Assembly (NCBI GenBank): GCA_964650315.1
Contig: CAZYQE010000001.1
Span: 1-64,000 of the forward strand
DNA from: CAJMSU01 sp964650315
GTDB taxonomy: Bacteria > Bacillota_I > Bacilli_A > RF39 > UBA660
Length of the DNA stretch: 64,000 nucleotides
Direction: 5' to 3'
Position numbers and translations under genes: made by a program
The notes under the pieces: model-generated
Told to the model about the DNA's origin: nothing
The model's database searches: none
What the model saw: the letters and a program-made list of their open reading frames with translations, nothing else
Shown here: positions 1 through 8,160 of the stretch, piece by piece
How the letters are laid out: each line of letters starts with the position of its first letter
Position numbering within the stretch: the stretch's first letter is position 1

Positions 1-30
1 AATTATTCATATATGTTAGGATGTGATTAT

Positions 31-915
31 ATGATATTAAATATAAGTGGTAGAACAGATATAGTCGCATTTTATTCAGATTGGTTAATGAATAGATTAG
101 ATGAAGGATTTATAGATGTAAGAAATCCATTTAACCATAAAATGGTTAGTAGAATAAATTTAGATGATGTAGAATTATTATTCTTTTGTACAAAGAATCC
201 AATACCAATATTAGATAAAATAAAAGATATAAAAAAGAAGGTATATTTTCATATTACATTAACAGCTTATAAGAAAGATATAGAACCTAATATACCATCT
301 AAAAAAGATATAGTAGAAGCTATAAAGAAATTATCTAATATTATAGGTAAAGAAAATATAGTTGTTAGATATGATCCAATATTTATAAATGATAAGTATA
401 CTATAGATTATCATGTTAAAGCATTTGATAAATTATGTAATTTATTAGATGGATATATAAATAAAATACTAATATCATTTATAGATGATTATAAAAATGT
501 AAGAAAAAATTATAATATATTAAAATATAAAAAGTTAACTGAAGAAGATTATAAGACTATAGGAATAAAATTCAGTGAAAGTGCTAAAAAACATAATATA
601 GTAGTGCATACATGTGCAGAAGATAGAAACTTAGTTGAATATGGTTTTATTAAAGATGAATGTATGTCTAGGGAATTAGCTTTTAAACTAACTGGAAAAA
701 TATATAAAAAATGGAAAGCAAGAAAAAATGTACCTTGTCAATGTGTAGAAATGGTTGATATAGGAGTATATAATTCTTGCAAACACTTTTGTAAATATTG
801 TTATGCTAATTATGATGAAAAACAAGTAAAAGATAATTATAATAAACATAATCCTAAATCATCTTTATTAATTGGAAAATTAGAAAAAGATGATATAATA
901 AAAGAAAGGAAATAG
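31..915 (+). CDS. DUF1848 family protein
   Basis: The N-terminus has the family opening ILNISGRTDIVAFYSDW and the C-terminus has a cysteine cluster (CQCVEMVDIGVYNSCKHF, then CKYCYANY) that could hold an Fe-S centre, as in radical-SAM-like proteins. DUF1848 proteins have no established reaction that I know of. I prefer the ATG at 31, because AGGA stands eight bases upstream and the family normally begins at this Met. An in-frame ATG at 13 would add six residues, and its upstream region is cut by the window edge. The gene lies nine bases ahead of the cation efflux gene and probably shares its transcript. Family membership is fairly sure; function is unknown. Confidence 0.75.
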   Translation: MILNISGRTDIVAFYSDWLMNRLDEGFIDVRNPFNHKMVSRINLDDVELLFFCTKNPIPILDKIKDIKKKVYFHITLTAYKKDIEPNIPSKKDIVEAIKKLSNIIGKENIVVRYDPIFINDKYTIDYHVKAFDKLCNLLDGYINKILISFIDDYKNVRKNYNILKYKKLTEEDYKTIGIKFSESAKKHNIVVHTCAEDRNLVEYGFIKDECMSRELAFKLTGKIYKKWKARKNVPCQCVEMVDIGVYNSCKHFCKYCYANYDEKQVKDNYNKHNPKSSLLIGKLEKDDIIKERK

Positions 916-924
916 GAGAGTATT

Positions 925-2037
925 ATGAAAAATAAAAGAGAAAAAGTAGTTATAAAAACAAGTATTATTAGTATATTATCTAATATAGTATTAGCAGGAT
1001 TTAAAGCATTTGTAGGATTACTTGCAAATTCAATTGCAATCATATCAGATGCTGTTAATAATTTGAGTGATGCCTTATCTAGTATAATAACAATAGTAGG
1101 AACTAAATTAGCAGGAAAAGCACCAGATAAAAAACATCCATATGGATATGGAAGAATAGAATATATGACATCATTAATTGTTTCTGCAATAGTTTTATAT
1201 GCAGGTATTACTGCATTAATAGAATCAATTAAGAAAATATTTAATCCAGAAACACCAGATTATAGTACAATTACATTAATTATTCTAATCGCAGGTATTA
1301 TAGTAAAATTTATACTAGGATTATATGTTAAGAAAAAAGGTAAAGATGTAAATTCTGATTCATTAGTTGCTAGTGGAACAGATGCATTTAATGATGGAAT
1401 ACTTTCTATATCAGTTTTATTATCAGCTATAATATTTATGATCTTTCATATAAATTTAGAAGCATATGTAGGTGTCTTAGTATCAATATTTATTGTTAAA
1501 GCAGGATTAGAGCTTATTAAAGAATCAGTTGATAATATGTTAGGAGTAAGAATAGAAAGTAATCTAGCTAAATCTATAAAAAAAGAAGTTACAAAAGAAA
1601 AAGATGTTCAAGGAGCATATGATTTAGTATTAAATGATTATGGTCCAGATAAATATTTAGGATCTATTCATATAGAAGTTGCTGATACATTAAGTGTTTC
1701 TGATATAGATAAAATATCTAGAAGAATAACAAAGAAAATATCTGATAAATATGGAGTTATATTGCATACAATTGGAGTATATTCAGTTAATACTAAAGAT
1801 AAAGAAGTAATAAAGGCTAAAAAAGAAATAACTAAGATAGTATTTTCTTATGATGGTATATTACAAATGCATGGTTTTTATATAGATAAAAAAGAAAAAG
1901 ATATTAGTTTTGATATAATTATAGATTTTAAAGTTAAAGATAGAGAAGAAATTTATAAAAAGATATATGATGAAGTACAAAACAAATATAAAGGTTATAA
2001 TCTAAATATTACTTTAGATATAGATGTTAGTGATTAA
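925..2037 (+). CDS. Cation diffusion facilitator (CDF) metal efflux transporter
   Basis: The 370-residue protein has the CDF layout: membrane helices over roughly residues 10-210, then a cytoplasmic dimerisation domain. The metal-site motif is visible in the second helix (SDAVNNLSDALSS), followed by GKAPDKKHPYGYGRIEY, and a second acidic site in a later helix (ASGTDAFNDG). The C-terminal part continues past the usual ZT-dimer domain with a second similar stretch, making it somewhat longer than typical 290-300 residue members. It should export divalent cations such as Zn, Mn or Fe in exchange for protons; the metal cannot be told from sequence. AGGAG stands nine bases before the ATG. Confidence 0.92.
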   Translation: MKNKREKVVIKTSIISILSNIVLAGFKAFVGLLANSIAIISDAVNNLSDALSSIITIVGTKLAGKAPDKKHPYGYGRIEYMTSLIVSAIVLYAGITALIESIKKIFNPETPDYSTITLIILIAGIIVKFILGLYVKKKGKDVNSDSLVASGTDAFNDGILSISVLLSAIIFMIFHINLEAYVGVLVSIFIVKAGLELIKESVDNMLGVRIESNLAKSIKKEVTKEKDVQGAYDLVLNDYGPDKYLGSIHIEVADTLSVSDIDKISRRITKKISDKYGVILHTIGVYSVNTKDKEVIKAKKEITKIVFSYDGILQMHGFYIDKKEKDISFDIIIDFKVKDREEIYKKIYDEVQNKYKGYNLNITLDIDVSD

Positions 2038-2078
2038 TTATAAGGATAAATAAAAGTTTTTGTATATAATTTAAATAG

Positions 2079-2118
2079 AGATATATTTCAAAATAGGGGA
2101 ATATATCTTTTTTTTATT
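2079..2118 (+). terminator. Rho-independent terminator after the CDF gene
   Basis: A nine-base-pair stem (AGATATATT with AATATATCT) is followed by a run of eight T. It ends the transcript of the first two genes. Confidence 0.8.
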
Positions 2119-2141
2119 ATTTTAGAGAAGGAGGAATTAAT

Positions 2142-3011
2142 ATGAATGAAATAGTGGAAAAAATAAGTGTCGAAAATATGATTTATGAGATAGGAGGTGT
2201 AGAAGTAATGCTTGATTCTGATTTAGCTAAATTATATCAAGTTGAAACTAAAAGAATTAATGAAGCAGTTAGAAATAATCCTTTAAAGTTTCCAGAAAGA
2301 TTTAGTTGGTTATTAAGTAATAAGGAAGTTGAAAATTTGAAGTCGAAATTTTCGACCTCAAGATTAGAATATGGTAATCATGGTGGAAGAAGATATAATC
2401 CTAGAGTATTTACAGAACAAGGAGTCTATATGCTCGCAACTATACTTAAATCAAAAATAGCTACAGAAGTTTCTATTGCTATAATGGATGCATTTGTAAA
2501 GATGAGACATTATATAAATTATAATAAGAATGTTTTACCACATAAATTTATGTTATTAGAAGATAAAGTAAATGATAATACCAAAAGAATAAATGAATTA
2601 TTTGATAAATTTAATCCTAAAGATATTGCAAAAAATAGTATATTTTTTGAAAATACTTTTTATGATTCATATTCTCTACTTATAAATATCTTAAACCAAG
2701 CTAAAGAAGAAATAATAATTATAGATAATTATGCAAGTAAAGAACTATTAGATATATTAAAACAAGTAAATATTAATATAACTATAGTATCTAAAAATAT
2801 AGATAATATACTAAAGAAAAAATATATAAAACAATACTCTAATATTAGTTTTATAAATAATAATCTATTTCATGATAGATTTATTATAATAGATAGAAAA
2901 ATATTATATAACTCAGGAGCTTCTTTTAAAGATATAGGAAAGAAATGTTTTTGTATTAATGAAATAAAAGAAAAAGATATAATAGAAAAAATTATAGAGA
3001 AAATTGTATAA
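2142..3011 (+). CDS. ORF6N domain protein with phospholipase D-like C-terminal domain
   Basis: Residues about 8-125 match the ORF6N DNA-binding domain found in phage and mobile-element proteins (YEIGGVEVMLDSDLAKLYQV, later RVFTEQGVYMLATILKSKIA). The C-terminal half has a degenerate PLD-like nuclease signature: HDRFIIIDRKILYNSGASF, an HxK-like site with D/R replacing part of the motif, then FKDIGKKCF. The pair suggests a phage-derived regulator or nuclease. A strong GGAGG precedes the ATG. An 11-of-12 matched inverted repeat lies inside the gene where the protein reads NLKSKFSTSRL (listed separately). The gene is alone between two terminator or promoter boundaries, so it looks like an independent cargo gene. 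Confidence 0.8.
   Translation: MNEIVEKISVENMIYEIGGVEVMLDSDLAKLYQVETKRINEAVRNNPLKFPERFSWLLSNKEVENLKSKFSTSRLEYGNHGGRRYNPRVFTEQGVYMLATILKSKIATEVSIAIMDAFVKMRHYINYNKNVLPHKFMLLEDKVNDNTKRINELFDKFNPKDIAKNSIFFENTFYDSYSLLINILNQAKEEIIIIDNYASKELLDILKQVNINITIVSKNIDNILKKKYIKQYSNISFINNNLFHDRFIIIDRKILYNSGASFKDIGKKCFCINEIKEKDIIEKIIEKIV
2337..2361. repeat. Palindrome inside the ORF6N gene
   Basis: The arms TTGAAGTCGAAA and TTTCGACCTCAA pair at 11 of 12 positions around a single central T. It falls in a position where ORF6N proteins vary between homologues. Compare the longer palindrome at 12052 in another phage-type DNA-binding gene. Confidence 0.8.
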
Positions 3012-3030
3012 TTATAATATTAATTTTTTA

Positions 3031-3039
3031 TGTTATAAT
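3031..3039 (+). promoter_or_regulatory. Extended -10 promoter of the DUF362 gene
   Basis: TGTTATAAT follows a T-run directly, with no recognisable -35 box. An AGAGGTGAT ribosome site follows 20 bases later. This is the commonest promoter form in the window. Confidence 0.7.
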
Positions 3040-3062
3040 AAATACATATTAGAGGTGATAGT

Positions 3063-4046
3063 ATGGAAGCAGGTAAAGGTGGAGAAAAATATATTCCATT
3101 TGATGAAAGAAATAGTGAAGAGTCTATTGTGTATTTTACTAGAGATTTATCTAAAGAAGGTTTAAAGAAGATATATGAAAGAGTAAATGAAAATATAGAT
3201 GGTAAGATTGCTATTAAACTTCATACAGGAGAACCACATGGACCTAATATAATACCAGTTAGTTGGATAAAAGAGTTTATAAAAGATGAATGTAGTGATG
3301 CTAATATAGTAGAGACTAATACGTATTATGAAGGAGATAGATATACTACAGAACAACATAGAGAAACTTTAAAAGTTAATGGATGGGATTTCTGTAAAGT
3401 AGATATAATGGATGAAGATGGAACTGTTGATTTACCAGTTAAGAATGGTAAATGGTTTGATCATATGAGTATGGGTAAAAATATAGTTAATTATGATTCG
3501 TTAATTACACTTACACATTTTAAAGGACATACTATGGGAGGTTTTGGTGGAAGTAATAAAAACCTTGGTATAGGTTGTGCTGATGGAAGAGTTGGTAAAG
3601 GTATGATACATGCTTATCCAGGTAAAGATCAATGGTCTATTACAGAAGAAGATTTTATGGAAAGAATGGTAGAAAGTACTAAAGCTACAGTAGATCATTT
3701 TAAAGATAAAATTACTTTTGTTAATGTAATGAGAAATATGAGTGTATCATGTGATTGTGAAGGAGTAAATGCAGAACCAGTAGTAACACCAAATGTTGGA
3801 ATACTTGCTTCACGTGATATATGTGCACTAGATACTGCATGTGTAGATTTAGTATATGCAATGAAACCTGAAGAAAACCATGATTTAGTAGAAAGAATAG
3901 AAACAAGACATGGATTAAGACAATTATCATATATGCATGAATTAAATATGGGTAATACTAAATATAAATTAATAGATATAGATAATGATGATAAAGAGAT
4001 AACACAAAAAGAAGCAGTTAAAGATTTAAAACCATTTAATAACTAA
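3063..4046 (+). CDS. DUF362 domain-containing protein
   Basis: The protein carries DUF362 hallmarks: IKLHTGEPHGPNIIPV near residue 50, the central THFKGHTMGGFGGSNKNLGI and IGCADGRVGKG, and RDICALDTACVDLVY late in the chain. DUF362 proteins often carry a ferredoxin-like Fe-S domain; this copy has scattered cysteines (CDCEG near residue 225) but no CxxCxxC pair, so it seems to be the short form. No reaction is established. AGAGGTGAT precedes the ATG. It heads a transcript with the flavodoxin and peroxidase genes (gaps of 15 and 13 bases), which suggests a redox context. Confidence 0.85.
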   Translation: MEAGKGGEKYIPFDERNSEESIVYFTRDLSKEGLKKIYERVNENIDGKIAIKLHTGEPHGPNIIPVSWIKEFIKDECSDANIVETNTYYEGDRYTTEQHRETLKVNGWDFCKVDIMDEDGTVDLPVKNGKWFDHMSMGKNIVNYDSLITLTHFKGHTMGGFGGSNKNLGIGCADGRVGKGMIHAYPGKDQWSITEEDFMERMVESTKATVDHFKDKITFVNVMRNMSVSCDCEGVNAEPVVTPNVGILASRDICALDTACVDLVYAMKPEENHDLVERIETRHGLRQLSYMHELNMGNTKYKLIDIDNDDKEITQKEAVKDLKPFNN

Positions 4047-4061
4047 TATAAGGAGGATATT

Positions 4062-4526
4062 ATGAGTAAAATATTAGTAAGTTATTTTTCAGCAAGTGGA
4101 GTTACAAAAAGTGTTGCCGAAAGAATAAGTAAGGCAGTAGAAGGAGATTTATTTGAGATTGAACCAGTAGAAAAATATACACAAGAAGACTTAGATTGGA
4201 CTAATCAAGAAAGTAGATCTTCAGTCGAAATGAAAGAAGGAATAAAACCTAAAATAGTTTCTAAAGTATCTAATTTAGATCAGTATGATACTATATGCAT
4301 AGGATTTCCAATATGGTGGTATAAAGAACCAACTATTATAGATCAATTTCTAGAAGATAATAATATGTTAGGTAAAAAACTATATGTTTTTGTAACAAGT
4401 GGATCTTCAACAATAGATTCAACATATAAAAGTTTAAAAACTAATTTTCCAGATTTAAACTTTATAGATGGAAAAAGATTTACTGGAAGTGAAACAGAAG
4501 AAGATTATAAAAACTGGTTAGTTTAA
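4062..4526 (+). CDS. Flavodoxin
   Basis: The 154-residue protein is the length of a single flavodoxin domain. The FMN phosphate-binding loop is at residues 8-13 (SYFSASGVTKSVA), the middle has ICIGFPIWWYKEP, and the third loop is FVTSGSSTIDST. It is of the flavodoxin-4 type, likely a small cytoplasmic electron carrier or quinone-like reductase. GGAGG precedes the start. It lies between DUF362 and glutathione peroxidase genes in one tight operon, consistent with a role in oxidative defence. Confidence 0.9.
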   Translation: MSKILVSYFSASGVTKSVAERISKAVEGDLFEIEPVEKYTQEDLDWTNQESRSSVEMKEGIKPKIVSKVSNLDQYDTICIGFPIWWYKEPTIIDQFLEDNNMLGKKLYVFVTSGSSTIDSTYKSLKTNFPDLNFIDGKRFTGSETEEDYKNWLV

Positions 4527-4539
4527 AAGAGGTGATAAT

Positions 4540-5079
4540 ATGTCAATTTATGATTACAAAGTAAAAAGTAGAAATGATAAAGAAGTATCTTTAAAAGATT
4601 TCAAAGATAAAGTATTAATAATAGTTAATACCGCAACAGGTTGTGGTTTTACTCCCCAATATGAGGGTTTAGAAAAACTATATAAAAAGTATCATGATAA
4701 AGGTTTAGAAATATTAGATTTTCCATGTAATCAATTTGGTAATCAAGCACCAGGAACAGATGATGAAATACATGAATTTTGTGCCTTACAATATAATACT
4801 TCATTTGATCAGTTTAAAAAAGTAGATGTTAATGGAGAAAATGAAATAAAATTATATACATATTTAAAAGAACAAATTAAAGAAGATACTATTATTGGTA
4901 TAAAAAATAAAATGGCTATGAAGACAGTAGAAAAAATTAGTAAAACAGCTGTTAAAGATGGAGATATTAAATGGAACTTTACTAAATTCTTAGTTGATAA
5001 AGAAGGAAGAGTAGTACAAAGATATTCTCCAACTTATAAACCAGAAGATATGGAAGATAAAATAAAAGAATTAATATAA
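4540..5079 (+). CDS. Glutathione peroxidase family (thiol peroxidase)
   Basis: The catalytic tetrad can be read: Cys35 in NTATGCGFTPQY, Gln69 in FPCNQFGNQAPG, and Trp145-Asn146 in KWNFTKFLV. A cysteine rather than selenocysteine is encoded. The length of 179 residues is usual. Such bacterial enzymes generally use thioredoxin rather than glutathione to reduce peroxides. A second cysteine in FPCNQ could act as a partner thiol. It is the last gene of the DUF362-flavodoxin operon and is followed by a clear terminator. AGAGGTGAT precedes the ATG. Confidence 0.93.
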   Translation: MSIYDYKVKSRNDKEVSLKDFKDKVLIIVNTATGCGFTPQYEGLEKLYKKYHDKGLEILDFPCNQFGNQAPGTDDEIHEFCALQYNTSFDQFKKVDVNGENEIKLYTYLKEQIKEDTIIGIKNKMAMKTVEKISKTAVKDGDIKWNFTKFLVDKEGRVVQRYSPTYKPEDMEDKIKELI

Positions 5080-5099
5080 AAGAAGATCATCTTCTTTTT
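5078..5099 (+). terminator. Terminator after the peroxidase gene
   Basis: AAAAGAAGA pairs with TCTTCTTTT across a three-base loop. The hairpin overlaps the stop codon. A TATAAT box for the next gene follows within ten bases. Confidence 0.85.
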
Positions 5100-5127
5100 A
5101 TTGTGATATAATTATGATGTGATGCTT

Positions 5128-6180
5128 ATGAAGAAAATAAATTTAATAATTATATTTATAATATCTATTTTTGTTTTAGCTTTTGTATATAATGATGATT
5201 TTTTATATTCTAAAGAAATAATGAAAATAACAAGTATAAAAAAAGTAGATGAAGATACTTCTCAAAATACTTTAGGATTAAAAGAAAAGTATTATACTAA
5301 AAAAATAACAGGTATTATAACTAATGGTAAGAATAAAGGTAAGAAAAGAACAATTGAATATGAAGAAACATATTCATCTATAGTTACTGATAAATATAGG
5401 GTTAATGATAAAGTAATTATAGATAATAAAGATATAGATTTAAAAAGAGATTTCTATTTAACTTTATTAATAGTAGTATTTATAAACTTAATTTATATAG
5501 TAGGATCTTACAAAGGATTATTATCTGTACTTAGTGTAATATTAAACTTAATAGTATTCTATATAGGATTATTCTTATATTTTAAAGGTATTAACTTATT
5601 ATTTTTGTGTATTATAGAAATGATTATTTTTTCAATACTCTCCCTCATATTAGCAAGTGGAGTAAATAAAAAGACCTTATCAGCCATTATATCAGTTATT
5701 ATATCAACACTAGTAATGTTAGTTTTATTATTAATAATAGTTAGTGTTACTAAGTATAAGGGAATAAACTTTAATGAATTAGAATTTTTAACAGTACCAG
5801 TAGATGATATTATATTACCAGAATTATTAATAGGATCAATTGGTGCTATTATGGATGTAGCTATTACTATATCATCATCTATATCAGAACTTATTGATAA
5901 AGATAAGAAAATATCTAAAAAGAATTTAAATAAGTCTGCTAAAGAAATAGGTAAAGATATAATGAGTACAATGAGTAATGTTTTATTCTTTACATATTTA
6001 TGTGCTGGACTTCCTATATTTGTATTAGCTATACGTAATGGATTTTCTATGTATAATTATATATCAACTAATTTTACATTAGAATTATCAAGATTTTTAA
6101 TAGGTAGTATTGGTATTATAATGACAATACCTATTTCTGCATTTATTTCAATTAGATTAATGAAAAGAGGTGCAGAATAA
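5128..6180 (+). CDS. YibE/F family membrane protein, first of a pair
   Basis: An N-terminal helix is followed by an outer domain of about 90 residues, then around seven membrane helices ending in SAFISIRLMKRGAE. The family signature is the helix-loop GSIGAIMDVAITISSSISEL. YibE/F proteins are transporter-like with no settled substrate. The TATAAT at 5107 places transcription start near 5119, so the in-frame GTG at 5119 is too early; the ATG at 5128 preceded by TGTGAT is the better start. The next gene begins on the last base of this stop codon, so the two products are probably made together and may form one complex. Confidence 0.82.
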   Translation: MKKINLIIIFIISIFVLAFVYNDDFLYSKEIMKITSIKKVDEDTSQNTLGLKEKYYTKKITGIITNGKNKGKKRTIEYEETYSSIVTDKYRVNDKVIIDNKDIDLKRDFYLTLLIVVFINLIYIVGSYKGLLSVLSVILNLIVFYIGLFLYFKGINLLFLCIIEMIIFSILSLILASGVNKKTLSAIISVIISTLVMLVLLLIIVSVTKYKGINFNELEFLTVPVDDIILPELLIGSIGAIMDVAITISSSISELIDKDKKISKKNLNKSAKEIGKDIMSTMSNVLFFTYLCAGLPIFVLAIRNGFSMYNYISTNFTLELSRFLIGSIGIIMTIPISAFISIRLMKRGAE

Positions 6181-6932
6181 TGATAAATTTAATACTAGTA
6201 ATTATACTATTTTTATTAATGATATATATAGATAGAAAAAGAGGTATTAAATTATTCTTATCTTTAATATTTAATTTCTTAATATTAATGGTTATATTTT
6301 ACTTAATAGCTTTTGGATTTAATCCTATAATATGTTCTTTGATAGGTTGTTTTATAATTAGTTATATAATTTTATATTATGTTAATGAGAAAAATATAAA
6401 AACAATATCTAGTTTAAAATCAATAGTTATAGTTTTATTAATATTAGCATTTCTTATATTTATAACAACTTATATATCGAGAATAGCTGGTTTTGGTTAT
6501 GAGTCTTATGAAGAGATAAATATGTTTTCTTATGATATTAAATTAGATTATACTAATATAGCTATTTCTATGATATTAATTAGTTTAATAGGAGCAACAG
6601 TTGATTCTTCTATTGCGATATCAAGTGCTTTATATGAAGTATATGAAAATAATAAAAATTTATCTAAAAAAGAATTATTTATATCAGGTATGAATATAGG
6701 TAAAGATATATTATGTACTACTACAAATACTTTGATGTTTGCATTCCTAGGAGATTTTATGACTTTATTAATATGGTTTTATAAAGGACATTATTCATTT
6801 TTAGATATTGTTAATGCAAAAACATTTGTAGCTGAATTAATTAGAATATTATTTAGTGGAATAGGTTGTATTATAGTTATACCTATAACAGCATATATTA
6901 CAACTAATTCATTATCTAAAAAAAGGAGGTAA
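6180..6932 (+). CDS. YibE/F family membrane protein, second of a pair
   Basis: This 250-residue protein is nearly all membrane helices and carries the same signature as its neighbour (SLIGATVDSSIAISSALYEV, then GKDILCTTTNTLMFAFLG). The start codon overlaps the previous stop as TAATG, with AAGAGG upstream inside the previous gene. Two adjacent YibE/F proteins, one with an outer domain and one without, suggest a heteromer. Substrate is unknown. Confidence 0.82.
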   Translation: MINLILVIILFLLMIYIDRKRGIKLFLSLIFNFLILMVIFYLIAFGFNPIICSLIGCFIISYIILYYVNEKNIKTISSLKSIVIVLLILAFLIFITTYISRIAGFGYESYEEINMFSYDIKLDYTNIAISMILISLIGATVDSSIAISSALYEVYENNKNLSKKELFISGMNIGKDILCTTTNTLMFAFLGDFMTLLIWFYKGHYSFLDIVNAKTFVAELIRILFSGIGCIIVIPITAYITTNSLSKKRR

Positions 6933-6936
6933 GTAG

Positions 6937-7713
6937 ATGAATATATTTATTGGATTAATAATTCCATTTATTGGAACAACTCTAGGTGCATCTGTTGTTT
7001 TCTTAATGAAAAATAAAATTAATAATAAAGTAGAGAAAACTTTACTAGGATTTGCATCAGGTGTAATGGTTTCAGCATCTGTTTGGTCTTTACTTATTCC
7101 TTCATTAGATATGGCAAAAGAACAGCATATAATTAAATGGGTACCTGCAACAATAGGATTTATATTAGGTATATTATTCTTATTAATATTAGATAATATA
7201 ATTCCTCATTTACATTTAAAAAGTAATGAAGTAGAAGGACCTAAATCTAAATTAAAAAAGACTACTATGATGGTTTTAGCAGTTACACTTCATAATATAC
7301 CAGAAGGTATGGCAGTAGGTGTAACATTAGCAGGAGCATTAAGTGGTAATGGTACAATTACAATGGCAGGAGCAATAGCTTTATCAATTGGTATTGCCAT
7401 ACAAAACTTTCCAGAAGGTGCCATTATATCAATGCCTTTAAAAGAAGAAGGAAATACAAAAACTAAATCATTCATTTATGGAATGCTATCTGGAATAGTA
7501 GAACCAATTGCTGGATTAATAACGATCCTATTAACAACTTTAGTAGTACCAATACTTCCATACTTATTATCATTTGCGGCAGGAGCGATGATCTATGTAG
7601 TAGTAGAAGAATTAATACCAGAGTCACAAGTTGGTAAACATTCTAATTTAGGTACAATAGGTTTTTCTATAGGATTTATTATAATGATGATCTTAGATAT
7701 AGCACTAGGATAA
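6937..7713 (+). CDS. ZIP family metal transporter
   Basis: Eight membrane helices are predicted over 258 residues. The metal-binding motif is clear in helix four (LHNIPEGMAVGV) and its partner in helix five (AIQNFPEGAIISMP). A His-containing loop (PHLHLKSNEVEGP) separates helices three and four. ZupT/GufA-type ZIP proteins import Zn, Fe or Mn. A full AAGGAGGT precedes the ATG. It closes the YibE/F transcript with a gap of four bases. Confidence 0.93.
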   Translation: MNIFIGLIIPFIGTTLGASVVFLMKNKINNKVEKTLLGFASGVMVSASVWSLLIPSLDMAKEQHIIKWVPATIGFILGILFLLILDNIIPHLHLKSNEVEGPKSKLKKTTMMVLAVTLHNIPEGMAVGVTLAGALSGNGTITMAGAIALSIGIAIQNFPEGAIISMPLKEEGNTKTKSFIYGMLSGIVEPIAGLITILLTTLVVPILPYLLSFAAGAMIYVVVEELIPESQVGKHSNLGTIGFSIGFIIMMILDIALG

Positions 7714-7725
7714 ATAATCTATAAC

Positions 7726-7754
7726 TTGAAAAAATCATTAAAATATGTTATTAT
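7726..7754 (+). promoter_or_regulatory. Promoter of the antisense RNA, type I locus 1
   Basis: TTGAAA and TATTAT are separated by 17 bases. Transcription should start near 7761 and run toward the toxin gene. Confidence 0.75.
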
Positions 7755-7760
7755 GTATTT

Positions 7761-7890
7761 GTCAAGGAAACTTGCATACAATAAAAAAGGGAATACTTAA
7801 CTTCGCATGGTTGAGTACTCACCTAAGTATTAAGTGTACTTAAACTAGATAAAGTACTTAATCTATGTTAGATTGAGTACTATTTTTTTA
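7761..7890 (+). ncRNA. Putative antitoxin RNA of par/fst-like locus 1
   Basis: The RNA runs from a good promoter to a strong terminator and has no plausible open frame. It begins near a GGGAATACTT element, forms a hairpin (AATACTTAAC with GTTGAGTACT at 7792-7819), and ends in a 13-base-pair stem. It overlaps the 3' end of the convergent toxin mRNA. It also shares the direct repeat AGTACTCA (7814-7821 and 8003-8010) with the toxin leader, so the two RNAs can pair at both places. This is the layout of plasmid par loci. No expression data are available. Confidence 0.65.
7853..7890 (+). terminator. Terminator shared at the tail of type I locus 1
   Basis: A 13-base-pair stem starting AGTACTTAATCTA (one G-T pair) with a three-base loop is followed by ATTTTTTTA. 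The toxin stop codon lies inside it. The minus-strand transcript can end further on at the hairpin 7792-7819, which on that strand is followed by CCCTTTTTTATT. Confidence 0.85.
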
Positions 7891-7969
7891 TAGATAGAAT
7901 CATTAAAGAGACTATTAATAAAATGATAATCATTATTAGAAATGATATTAGTATATCTTTTTTCTTCAT
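7880..7969 (-). CDS. Small hydrophobic peptide, putative type I toxin 1
   Basis: The 29-residue peptide starts MKKKDILISF, continues with a hydrophobic stretch of about 20 residues rich in Ile and Leu, and ends SIKK. A strong AAGGAGG stands nine bases before the ATG at 7969. A promoter (TTGTTT, 17 bases, TATACT) lies on the minus strand at 8061-8033. Membrane-inserting peptides with a charged tail and a convergent antisense RNA define the Fst/TxpA/BsrG type of toxin. I see no close match to a named toxin sequence. Confidence 0.7.
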   Translation of the reverse strand: MKKKDILISFLIMIIILLIVSLMILSIKK

Positions 7970-8032
7970 GTTATCAAGCCTCCTTCCTTCGAGAAGTTGG
8001 CAAGTACTCAACTGTTAAGTATTCCTAACTAT

Positions 8033-8061
8033 AGTATACTCCTAATTAACACACAAAACAA
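8033..8061 (-). promoter_or_regulatory. Promoter of type I toxin 1
   Basis: On the minus strand, TTGTTT and TATACT are separated by 17 bases. The start near 8026 gives a leader of about 57 bases beginning GTTAGGAATACTTAAC. Confidence 0.72.
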
Positions 8062-8080
8062 TCGAACATTGATTGTTTTT
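8055..8080 (+). terminator. Terminator-like hairpin ahead of the response regulator
   Basis: AAAACAATC pairs with GATTGTTTT around a seven-base loop and is followed by T residues. It insulates the regulator gene from upstream transcription and overlaps the toxin -35 box on the other strand. Confidence 0.65.
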
Positions 8081-8160
8081 ATATGTTATAATTATTTATA
8101 TAATTTTATTTAATATATATTTAATAAATATATGATTAACTATATATGAGGTGATTATAT

